DNA from: Aquimarina agarivorans | GTDB taxonomy: Bacteria; Bacteroidota; Bacteroidia; Flavobacteriales; Flavobacteriaceae | NCBI RefSeq assembly: GCF_000218485.1 | Contig: NZ_AFPB01000148.1 | Location: forward strand, 1-54,377 | Reading direction: 5' to 3' | DNA length: 54,377 bases | In this document: positions 19,879 through 28,096 of the stretch, piece after piece | Layout of the letters: each line of letters begins with the position of its first letter | How positions within the stretch are numbered: position 1 is the first letter of the stretch | Program-made: the position numbers and the translations under genes | The notes under the pieces: generated by a model | What the model saw: the letters and a program-made list of their open reading frames with translations, nothing else | The model's database searches: none | Told to the model about the DNA's origin: nothing

Positions 19879-22038
19879 ATGAATCTAAAAAAAATTACCC
19901 TACTATTCATTTTACTAATTACAGGAATTAGTATAAATGCCACTAACTATTACATTGATAGTATTAATGGGAATGATGGAAATAGCGGCCTCTCGGCTAC
20001 TAATGCATTTAAATCGCTTTTTAAAATTGACAGATTAAATTTGGAGCCTGGGGATACAGTATATTTTTTAGAAGGAACGTATACTCGATCTAATTCCACG
20101 CTACTTACTATTTCCCAATCAGGACAGGAGGGGAAATATATCACATTTCAGAATTACAATAAAGCCAATGTGATATTGGAATTTGATAGCTGGACTGGAA
20201 TTGATATTATAAACGGAGCTTCATACATAAAAATAAAGGGAGTAAAAATAAAAGGAGCACGAAGCAGGATTAACTTGGAAGATGCTTTAAGCCAACCTGG
20301 AAGCTGCGACAATGACTTGGAAGGGAGTGCTAATGGGTTTTATAATGGAACAGGAATTTTGGCAGTAGGTCCTAACTTGCTATGGAGTAATCCTGCGACA
20401 AGAGGGGATGAAATTCCGCATCATATCATTGTTGAAGATTGTGAAATATTTGATTGTACCAGTTCCGGAATGGCATTTCAACAGGCAGATTATGTAACTA
20501 TCATCAACAATAAGATATATAATAACTGTTGGTATTCTCTATTTGGAACTAGTGGGATTAATTTATATCAGTTTATTAATACGGATGGAACGTTAGGTTT
20601 TCATAACACTATTAGTAATAATTTGATGTATGGTAATGAAATGAGAGTACCTCAAGTACCATTTTGCGCTTTTTTTGATGGGAATGCCTTTATAATTGAC
20701 GATTTTAAACATACTCAGACAAAAAATTACCTGGATAAATCCATAACTTTTGATGCATATACTGCTAAAACGTTAATCAGCAATAATGTTTCTGTTGAAA
20801 ATGGAGGGAGCGGGCTACATTTTTTTTTAAGCAGCAATTGTTATATTTATAATAATACTATTGTAAACAATGCTAGTCAAAACGAAGGTGCCAATGGAAA
20901 TGGAGATTTGCGTATTGGTGTCTGCGATGATTTTGAAGTAAAAAACAATATTATAATTGGTAAAGATCGACTGCATAATATTGGTGGTAATACCAATATT
21001 AACTATTCCCATAATTTACAAAATGGACCTGGAATTTTAACTAGCTTTAAAGGGTGCGAAGGGTGTATTGATAATAGTATTCCCCAGTTTATTACCACTG
21101 ATGTTAACAGTACTATGCCATTTGTTACCGAATTTGAAAGTGTGGTAAAAGATTCAGGGGTTGCATTGCCCGAAGTAGTATTTGATTTTTTAGGAACTGA
21201 TCGTTTTCAGGATGAAGCTTACGATATAGGAGCTTACGAATTGTTGGCATGTTATCCAACTGTTTGGTTTGAAGATATTGATAATGATGGCTTAGGAGAT
21301 GCTAATAATACAGTACTTGCATGCGATCAACCATTAGGTTACGTGAATAGTGCAGGCGATGAGTGTCCTGATGATTTTAACAAAATTGCACCAGGTATTT
21401 GTGGCTGCGGAAATGAGGAGGATTCATGTGATACTATTTGTAATTCGCCGGAATTTAGTATTAATATCACCTATTCAAGTCCAGGAATTATTGTTAGTTA
21501 TCAAGGGAAAGCTTATGAAAATAAGTGGTATACTAAAGGGGACTTACCTACAAATGGAGGCCCATGGAAATTGATTCGGATTTGTAAAGGTGAAACGGTA
21601 GACTGCGTCACTATTTCTGATTGGTCTGCAGGTGCAATTTATTCCATACCAGGTACACAAGTTAAGTTTGAAAATGCTGTTTATGAGAATAAATGGTATG
21701 TCACTGGTGAAGCTCCTGGTACTGGAAATGCATGGGAATTGATGGGAGTATGTGCTGTCTCTTCATCTTCTTTTTTAGCAATAAATGCTATCGCTAAAGC
21801 AGAAGGGAGTGACGTATCAATAAACCAAACTTTAGTGAATCGTTCTTTTAAGGTTGAAGTAGGTGATACCTATAAGTTACAAGTATTTAATTTGTCAGGA
21901 ACACTTATAGAAACTCGGATGATTACAAGTAAAAACAAGGTAATTAATACGGAACAATTAAAGCAAGGTGTTCATGTTTTGATTTTTACTAATACTACAA
22001 ATCAACAAAAAGAAACTAAGCGTATTGTAAAACTTTAA
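19879..22038 (+). CDS. Secreted right-handed beta-helix protein with two carbohydrate-binding modules and T9SS tail
   Basis: 719 aa from the ATG that begins a clear signal peptide (MNLKKITLLFILLITGISINA). Residues about 23-450 form a parallel beta-helix: NYYIDSINGNDGNSG, a typical start of polysaccharide lyase-like proteins, then repeated NNKIYNN / NNTIVNN turns. Next come a calcium-type DIDNDGLGDANN repeat with four clustered Cys (about 465-510) and two modules of CBM5/12 (ChtBD3) type, each ending YENKWY..GE/GD..P...W.L...C (about 530-635). The final 75 residues form a T9SS sorting domain ending KRIVKL. It is probably a cell-surface or secreted polysaccharide-active enzyme. The catalytic class (lyase or hydrolase) is not determined. 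Confidence 0.8.
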   Translation: MNLKKITLLFILLITGISINATNYYIDSINGNDGNSGLSATNAFKSLFKIDRLNLEPGDTVYFLEGTYTRSNSTLLTISQSGQEGKYITFQNYNKANVILEFDSWTGIDIINGASYIKIKGVKIKGARSRINLEDALSQPGSCDNDLEGSANGFYNGTGILAVGPNLLWSNPATRGDEIPHHIIVEDCEIFDCTSSGMAFQQADYVTIINNKIYNNCWYSLFGTSGINLYQFINTDGTLGFHNTISNNLMYGNEMRVPQVPFCAFFDGNAFIIDDFKHTQTKNYLDKSITFDAYTAKTLISNNVSVENGGSGLHFFLSSNCYIYNNTIVNNASQNEGANGNGDLRIGVCDDFEVKNNIIIGKDRLHNIGGNTNINYSHNLQNGPGILTSFKGCEGCIDNSIPQFITTDVNSTMPFVTEFESVVKDSGVALPEVVFDFLGTDRFQDEAYDIGAYELLACYPTVWFEDIDNDGLGDANNTVLACDQPLGYVNSAGDECPDDFNKIAPGICGCGNEEDSCDTICNSPEFSINITYSSPGIIVSYQGKAYENKWYTKGDLPTNGGPWKLIRICKGETVDCVTISDWSAGAIYSIPGTQVKFENAVYENKWYVTGEAPGTGNAWELMGVCAVSSSSFLAINAIAKAEGSDVSINQTLVNRSFKVEVGDTYKLQVFNLSGTLIETRMITSKNKVINTEQLKQGVHVLIFTNTTNQQKETKRIVKL

Positions 22039-22054
22039 GGTAGTTTTTTACTAA

Positions 22055-22089
22055 AAATTTTAGCGCAGCTTCATGCTGCGCTAAAATTT
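22055..22089. terminator. Strong bidirectional terminator hairpin
   Basis: Perfect 15-bp stem AAATTTTAGCGCAGC with its complement and a TTCAT loop, just past the beta-helix gene. It also lies beyond the convergent lipoprotein gene, so it can serve both. Confidence 0.85.
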
Positions 22090-22175
22090 ATAATCAATTT
22101 GAGCCTGACTTTAATTGGAAAATTTAATATTGCAAATAGTATTATTGAGCAAACCTGTTGAGTCGTTTCATAAAA

Positions 22176-23141
22176 TTATTCATCCAAGGGCGAAAATGGT
22201 ACCTTGTATGACACTTCCATTTTACGAATTTTAGCAAATGGTTCATTAATATCATCTTCAACAGTCCATTTGTGGTGTGTAACGGCTTTCAATTTAGTAT
22301 TGTCAGGTGATTTTCCTCGCCATACAAAATCAACATTCAGTTCATAAAGATTATCTTCGAGCTTGGTCACTTCAAAATTTTCTGGAAAATGGTTGGTATC
22401 GGAAACTGCTTTGGCAGCGTACTTAACCCATTTTTCAAACTGTTCAAGGTTTGTAACAATAGTTTCTTTTGAAAAATGTAACTCAAATTGGTCGGCTAAT
22501 AGTTGTTTAAACGGAGTCGCATTTCCATCCATTTGTTCAATGTTAAATAACCAAAAATGCATTAATGCTGATAATCTGTTTACAGCATATGTATCCGAAA
22601 ATGAATTAAAACTTAATTGTTCTAAAGGGTTAATTTCAATTTTTTGAAGTAAAGGTAATGTGTTGCCGTTATATTGACTTGTTTCAAAGCTGTAACCAAT
22701 CCTCATTTGAGCGTTACTGCCGTCCGGTCTAATAGTTTGAAAAACAATTTGTGAATTTGCATTTATGGCAGGCTTAGTTTGATTAATTTTAGTAGAAATC
22801 AATTTGTGCGAATTTTTAGTGCCTTTGTATTTCGCAGCAATGCTTTTGTATTCAGCCTTACTAGTAGCCGTATTACCCATGGAGTTTATTACAACACTAT
22901 CACTTAAAATTTTAAGTTGATTGGCAATACGCTTATCGTTAATATCCCTTTCGTAAAAAGAATACCAGCGGTACAACTGGGTTTTAAAAGCATGGATTGG
23001 TTTCGTTGCTATAGTATAATCAACAGCCGTAGTTTTTACAGTTTCTTTTGGATTAATTTTTTGAGTACTCATTTCTTTTTTTTGTTTCTGATTACAACTT
23101 ATTACTGAAAATAATAGGATTGTGTAAATAAATTTTTTCAT
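22176..23141 (-). CDS. Lipoprotein with two NTF2/SnoaL-like domains
   Basis: 321 aa from the ATG at 23141, chosen because it starts a lipoprotein signal (MKKFIYTILLFSVISC, Cys16). An upstream in-frame ATG at 23231 would bury the signal. Two similar halves follow, one from about residue 50 (LYRWYSFYERDINDKRIANQL) and one from about 180 (LSALMHFWLFNIEQMDG, then EQFEKWVKYA). They have the helix-then-beta pattern of SnoaL/NTF2-like folds. No catalytic residues or partner could be identified. It is likely periplasmic or outer-membrane; function unknown. Confidence 0.7.
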   Translation of the reverse strand: MKKFIYTILLFSVISCNQKQKKEMSTQKINPKETVKTTAVDYTIATKPIHAFKTQLYRWYSFYERDINDKRIANQLKILSDSVVINSMGNTATSKAEYKSIAAKYKGTKNSHKLISTKINQTKPAINANSQIVFQTIRPDGSNAQMRIGYSFETSQYNGNTLPLLQKIEINPLEQLSFNSFSDTYAVNRLSALMHFWLFNIEQMDGNATPFKQLLADQFELHFSKETIVTNLEQFEKWVKYAAKAVSDTNHFPENFEVTKLEDNLYELNVDFVWRGKSPDNTKLKAVTHHKWTVEDDINEPFAKIRKMEVSYKVPFSPLDE

Positions 23142-23632
23142 AATAAATGCGTTAAAATATCTTATAATTACTCTCTTCTGTAATTGATTTATAGTAATTG
23201 TACTCTTGCTGCCACTAAGTTGAGGAAACAAAAATAAAAGCCCTTGTGTTTGAATGCATCAAAAAACAAAAGTGTAGTCTCATGCGCTACCGATATTTTT
23301 TATGTGAATTGGTAGCAAAAGATTTTAATGAATTATTTTACTAAGGACATGATACTTTTTATAAAGCTATAAGATTTTAAGAAGGCGGCAAACTTATTGG
23401 TTAATTTTTAGAATATATTAAAAGTTTTACATAAATGATTATCAATCTAAATTTACTGCTTTTCATTAATTATAGTTGTATTTTAATTTTTCGTAATTAA
23501 TGTGCTGATTGTGATTTTAATATAAATAATAGTGATGTGAAAGCTAATATGTAATACCTGAAAATGAGGTGTCATTTTGTACTAAAGGGTAGGGTTTTTC
23601 TAGGTATAAGCGTTTTTATTAAAAATATTACT
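23142..23632. other. Divergent intergenic region of 491 bp
   Basis: Lies between the divergently transcribed lipoprotein and metalloprotease genes, so it should hold both promoters. One inverted repeat stands out: GCTACC at 23286-23291 pairs with GGTAGC at 23311-23316 and extends inward by three pairs. No full TTG/TAnnTTTG promoter was found. Confidence 0.4.
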
Positions 23633-26074
23633 ATGTACACATTTGATTTTATTAAAAGAAAATCGATTCTTTTAACTGTTACTCTTGTAACAGCTTTTAC
23701 TACTTTAAATGCTCAAAATACTAATAATCAGTCTAATGATAAAAAAGGAGGAGTAACATTTTGTAGCCTTGCACAAAAAAGTTCTAATTTAACTAGGCAA
23801 TTAAGTACTATCGGAAATTCAAATATTTTAAATTATAACGAAACTGAAAAAAAGAATACGATAACAAATGATGAAATAGCGAATGCAGAAAAATTACCTT
23901 CAAAAATAGGCAGCGGTACAGGAAAAATTAACCGTTTCAAAATCACAGGGAATAATAACAATACTTTAGCACCTGCTACCAGTACCACTTTTTTGACTTC
24001 CTTAGAAACAGCAGAAACTGCAAATGATAATATTATAAGTGCAGTAGCTTTAGAAAGGAGTACAAATAAAACAGCCCGAATAGTGGTTAATGGCGTAATA
24101 GGTGATGGTTTAAATTCCTCACAGGGAACAGGCCGAGGTGATCTTGATGTGTACAGTATAAATTTGATACCAGGGGACTTACTTACTGTAAATGTAACTA
24201 CAACTGATACACTAAACCCATTGTTTCCAGATGTTTCTATTAGAAATTTATTTGGAAATTTGGGAACCGAAAGCGGTGCATTTTCTGAAATTAGTGATAG
24301 TGATGGCAATACAACTTTTCAATTTTCAATGAAAGAAACAGTAACTTCCACTTACTTGGCTGAAGCAGAAGCTAATGTTTTTTTTATTATTAACGACGCA
24401 TCTTCTTTTGCAACTACTGAAATTGATGCGAACGGGAATAATTTTGTAATTAAATCAGCAGCCAATCCGCTATTTGGAGGTCCAAGTAACACTACAATTG
24501 AGCGAGAAGGAAGGTATGAAATGGAAGTAGTAATTCAAAATAATAAAGATACCGATACCTACAGTTTGGATTTAGAAAAAGGGGATTTGTTATCAGTTTC
24601 AGCTGAAGGAGCGTTCAATCAATTTTCAGTATATGATGCTAATAATACGCTTGTAGGACTTGGGCATGATGATCTGCCGTTCCAAGAATTATTTAAACCA
24701 AGCGCTGCCAACTTGCCCAATAGCGGAACACTATCACAATACGTTACTATTGCTCAAAAAGGCACATATTTTGTGCAATTTGAGGGTGTGGAAGATGAAT
24801 ATTCAGCAGAGGTTTTGGTAAGTAGATTTGGAAATGAATCCTTTAACAAAGGTAAAAAACAGATCATTTATCTTGATTTTACTGGAGATACGGCTAAGGT
24901 TGGCGATTTTTTAGATGAAGGTGCATTTGGTTTAAACGGAAGAGATTTAGATGATGATTTAAATTTTGATGCTTTTGAAAATTACCTTGAAGCTTGGGGT
25001 ATTGAAAACACTACAAGAAATAGAACCTTACTTAGTCATAAAATTACTAATATAGTTAAGCAGAACCTGATTAATAAAGAACTACGAAATCAAAATAGTA
25101 ACGCAAATGTTTTAATTTTAAGTGATTATGGGAGCCCTTTTTTAGGAAGAAGAATACCACAATTATTACATTTTTTAGGTTTAGAATTTACACCTATAGT
25201 TATTGGAGGGTCTTCAGCAGAAGTGGGAATAAACACAATTGGGAGAGCGCAACAAATAGATTTTGGGAATTACCAGATAAATGATAAAGGTTTTGTATTA
25301 CTGGATTTGTTGAGTGCTCCAGCTAGGATAGAAGATACCGATGATTCTTTTAGATTGGAAGAGCCAATTATAAGTATTAATGATTTGCCTCTGTCATCAT
25401 CAACTGATATCAGTGATGCTATAGCTGTAGTTATAGGAAACATTATTTCGCATGAGGCTGGTCACCTTTTTGGCTGCTTGCACACTAGTGCAACTTCTCC
25501 TAATTTTTCAATTATGGATAACCCGATAAATTTGCTTACTATTGCTGGAATAAATTCAGAAGAAGAGTTCAGTAAAAATACTACTCCAGTGAAGTTTACA
25601 GCAGACTTTTTACAAGGATCTACAACTCGCGGAATTGATGTAACTAGTCCTACGAATACAACTGTAGCTTTTGCAATGTCAAATTTACCTAATTACTATT
25701 TTGGTGGAAAATCTTTGGAAAGAGAACAAAAATTAGATGCTTCAGAAATTGAATTACAAAGTTTAGAAGATGAAATTTTAAACGAAATTCAAACTGTATT
25801 AACAGAAAATACATTACGTTTTTTTCCTACCAAGCTGAAAAAAAATGAAACCGCTGAATTAAGCTTTACATCACCAAAAAACGGTACAGTAGCCATAACA
25901 ATTTTTAGTAGTACTGGTCAAAAAATTACGGAATTGGTTAATAGAGAAGTTATAAGAAATCAAACTATCGATTTGGATTTTTCAAGCGCAGATTATAATT
26001 TATCGTCTGGAATATATTTTTGTTCATTTTCAATTAACGGAAGTAAAGAAAGTATCAAATTCGGAATTGAATAA
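23633..26074 (+). CDS. Secreted metzincin-type metalloprotease with T9SS tail
   Basis: 813 aa from the ATG that begins a signal peptide (MYTFDFIKRKSILLTVTLV, cleavage near LNAQ). Two PPC-like beta-sandwich regions (about 150-270 and 290-410) precede a peptidase-like region. That region has the full metzincin zinc signature HEAGHLFGCLH at residues 607-617 and a Met-turn SIMD with Met628. The last 85 residues form a T9SS sorting domain ending KFGIE. It is presumably exported to the surface or medium to degrade protein. The exact peptidase family (M10, M12 or a new one) cannot be told. Confidence 0.8.
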   Translation: MYTFDFIKRKSILLTVTLVTAFTTLNAQNTNNQSNDKKGGVTFCSLAQKSSNLTRQLSTIGNSNILNYNETEKKNTITNDEIANAEKLPSKIGSGTGKINRFKITGNNNNTLAPATSTTFLTSLETAETANDNIISAVALERSTNKTARIVVNGVIGDGLNSSQGTGRGDLDVYSINLIPGDLLTVNVTTTDTLNPLFPDVSIRNLFGNLGTESGAFSEISDSDGNTTFQFSMKETVTSTYLAEAEANVFFIINDASSFATTEIDANGNNFVIKSAANPLFGGPSNTTIEREGRYEMEVVIQNNKDTDTYSLDLEKGDLLSVSAEGAFNQFSVYDANNTLVGLGHDDLPFQELFKPSAANLPNSGTLSQYVTIAQKGTYFVQFEGVEDEYSAEVLVSRFGNESFNKGKKQIIYLDFTGDTAKVGDFLDEGAFGLNGRDLDDDLNFDAFENYLEAWGIENTTRNRTLLSHKITNIVKQNLINKELRNQNSNANVLILSDYGSPFLGRRIPQLLHFLGLEFTPIVIGGSSAEVGINTIGRAQQIDFGNYQINDKGFVLLDLLSAPARIEDTDDSFRLEEPIISINDLPLSSSTDISDAIAVVIGNIISHEAGHLFGCLHTSATSPNFSIMDNPINLLTIAGINSEEEFSKNTTPVKFTADFLQGSTTRGIDVTSPTNTTVAFAMSNLPNYYFGGKSLEREQKLDASEIELQSLEDEILNEIQTVLTENTLRFFPTKLKKNETAELSFTSPKNGTVAITIFSSTGQKITELVNREVIRNQTIDLDFSSADYNLSSGIYFCSFSINGSKESIKFGIE

Positions 26075-26096
26075 TTGCTTACCCATTTTGAAAAAT

Positions 26097-26134
26097 AACA
26101 AGCCAGAAAGTTGATTGTAACTATCTGGCTTGTT
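26097..26134. terminator. Bidirectional terminator between convergent genes
   Basis: Outer stem AACAAGCCAGA/TCTGGCTTGTT (26097-26107 with 26124-26134) and an inner AGTT/AACT pair. It lies between the metalloprotease stop and the stop of the convergent lipocalin-like gene. Confidence 0.75.
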
Positions 26135-26149
26135 TATTATTTTGTGAGA

Positions 26150-26596
26150 TTATTGTTTTTCAAAAGTAACGGTAACTTCCCTAGTAAAGGTAGTAATATA
26201 TACTAGTTCCAGTTGATCACCTACAAATTTATAGGTTCCGGCTACATCGCTATCTCCTTCTTCTTGAAAAAATAGGACTTCATTGCCACGGTTATTTTCT
26301 ATAAAAAATTTATAATTTGTTGTTTTCCAAAAAACGCAGTCTCCATCTTCATCAAAACGATGAGCTGTATCAACAAAAGTTAAATCTTCATTTACTACAA
26401 TATTGTCCATACGTTTGCAACTTGTAGTAACATCATCACCTCCATCACTAATAATTTTTACAAGCTGCCATACACCTTGGAGTTTTACAGCCGTTGTACG
26501 TGTATCAGCCATAGTTTCTTCATTATTCTCTGATGATTCACAAGAGCAAAGCAAGAAAAGCGCCAAAAAACTGTAATAAAACACTATTTTTTTCAT
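26150..26596 (-). CDS. Lipocalin-like lipoprotein
   Basis: 148 aa from the ATG at 26596, which begins the lipoprotein signal MKKIVFYYSFLALFLLCSC (lipidated at Cys17 or Cys19). The body has the small lipocalin-like pattern LQGVWQLVKI ... CKRMDNIVVNEDLTF ... VAGTYKFVGDQL, with one Cys pair likely to form a disulfide. Ligand unknown. Similar in plan to the lipoprotein at 30910-31350, on the other side of the metal-uptake operon. Confidence 0.7.
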   Translation of the reverse strand: MKKIVFYYSFLALFLLCSCESSENNEETMADTRTTAVKLQGVWQLVKIISDGGDDVTTSCKRMDNIVVNEDLTFVDTAHRFDEDGDCVFWKTTNYKFFIENNRGNEVLFFQEEGDSDVAGTYKFVGDQLELVYITTFTREVTVTFEKQ

Positions 26597-26811
26597 TGGT
26601 TTATTTTTAGGTTCACTCAAAAATAGTGTTTTTTATCTATAAAATATGCTTTTTGACGATCTCAGTATTATATATAGGTAAATTCCTACAAGTGTAATAT
26701 TCTGTTTTAAACAATTCAATATGAGTAAATTGAATAACTCAAAGTTTTTTAAATACAATAAGTAATAAAGTAACTACCTAAATATAAATAGGAATAAACA
26801 TGCAGCGAGCA

Positions 26812-28038
26812 TCAGGTCGATTGAAATACTTTGTTTTTTAGCACAAAATAAATGCTTAGTAGCAATAAGCTAAATCCAAACATGGGTAATACCAAACCTA
26901 ATACTATTAAGCCAATGATCATGCCATATGATATTTTAAAATTTTCAGGAACGGTCGGGATGCCCCAATTTCTCATTTTAAATGAGAGTAAACCAGCAAT
27001 ACTTATGATTGCTAAACCAATTGCTACCAATAACATTAAAATAAAGTTCCAATTCCCTAATTGTCCTTGATGAAATGCCATAACCCACATACGCCCTCTC
27101 ATTAAAATACCAACATCCTCCCAATGTAAAGTCATTAACTGATCACCTGTATATTGATCAAAATGAATCTTTTTTTGATTTTTTAAAGGGAATGTGGCAT
27201 TGGAAACACTAAACACTCCAGCCTTATGTTTTGGTAAATCTAGAGTAAGTATGCCAGGTAAATGTTGCTGTTTGGCAATATGGATCATTTCTGCTAAAGG
27301 AATACTGTTTTTAGTAACTTTTGATTTTACACCTACTCCAAACCACTCCTTCGGAAATCCCGTATGAGTTATTTTTTGTAATTTTTTAAAATTACCTCCA
27401 AAAATATCCGTCCAAGGCAATCCGCCTGCTAGCGTAAGAACTAATAGCGCAGAAAGCCAAAAACCACCTAAAGCGTGAATATCTCTGTACAAAATTCGCT
27501 TACCTAAATTTGTTCTAATGGTAAAGAATCCTTTCCAACCTAAGTCTCTTGCTGGCCAAAAAATATAAACACCAGTCAAAATCAGTACGATCATCCAACT
27601 GGCAATAAGTTCAATTATTTTGGTGCCAAAACTTCCTCCAAGTAATTCTCCATGTAATTTTCTCACGGTATACATCCAGGTGTTTTTTGGAGAAAACTTC
27701 CCTGTTACCTTACCTGTAAAGGGATCAACAAATACACTTTTTTTATGACTGAATTTGCCTGAAACAAATTCAGTTGCTTCATTTGTAGAGGATGTAACCA
27801 CAATTGCATTAGGTTTTTTACCTAAAGTTTTTGTGGCTATTTGTAACTGCTCTTCATAAGATACTTTTTGTTTTGTAGCAACTACAGTTTTATAATTATT
27901 TATTAAAGGCGATTCCACCTTATCTTTAAATAAATAAATGCCTCCTGTAACTGCTAACATGAATACAAATGGCAACGAAATTAATCCGCCTATTACATGC
28001 CATTTCCATAACCACTGATTTAAATCTGTATATTTCAT
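26812..28038 (-). CDS. PepSY-type inner-membrane protein of an iron/metal uptake operon
   Basis: 408 aa. It opens NQWLWKWHVIGGLISLPFVFMLAVTGGIYLFKD, the standard start of PepSY-associated transmembrane (PiuB-like) proteins. It has four main membrane helices, a periplasmic PepSY segment (VFVDPFTGKVTGKFSP) and conserved His residues (RKLHGELLGG, RDIHALGGFW, FHQGQLGNW) that could bind haem. Such proteins are thought to reduce or process imported iron complexes. It follows the TonB receptor, with a hairpin between them that may lower its expression. Confidence 0.86.
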   Translation of the reverse strand: MKYTDLNQWLWKWHVIGGLISLPFVFMLAVTGGIYLFKDKVESPLINNYKTVVATKQKVSYEEQLQIATKTLGKKPNAIVVTSSTNEATEFVSGKFSHKKSVFVDPFTGKVTGKFSPKNTWMYTVRKLHGELLGGSFGTKIIELIASWMIVLILTGVYIFWPARDLGWKGFFTIRTNLGKRILYRDIHALGGFWLSALLVLTLAGGLPWTDIFGGNFKKLQKITHTGFPKEWFGVGVKSKVTKNSIPLAEMIHIAKQQHLPGILTLDLPKHKAGVFSVSNATFPLKNQKKIHFDQYTGDQLMTLHWEDVGILMRGRMWVMAFHQGQLGNWNFILMLLVAIGLAIISIAGLLSFKMRNWGIPTVPENFKISYGMIIGLIVLGLVLPMFGFSLLLLSIYFVLKNKVFQST

Positions 28039-28055
28039 GACTTTTAAAAAAAAAC

Positions 28056-28086
28056 AAAGAGCTTAACAATTTATACTAAGCTCTTT
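28056..28086 (-). terminator. Hairpin between the TonB receptor and PepSY genes
   Basis: 10-bp stem AAAGAGCTTA/TAAGCTCTTT followed on the minus strand by G and nine T. It looks like an intrinsic terminator, so the PepSY gene may be read at a reduced level. Confidence 0.65.
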
Positions 28087-28096
28087 TAATTTATAG

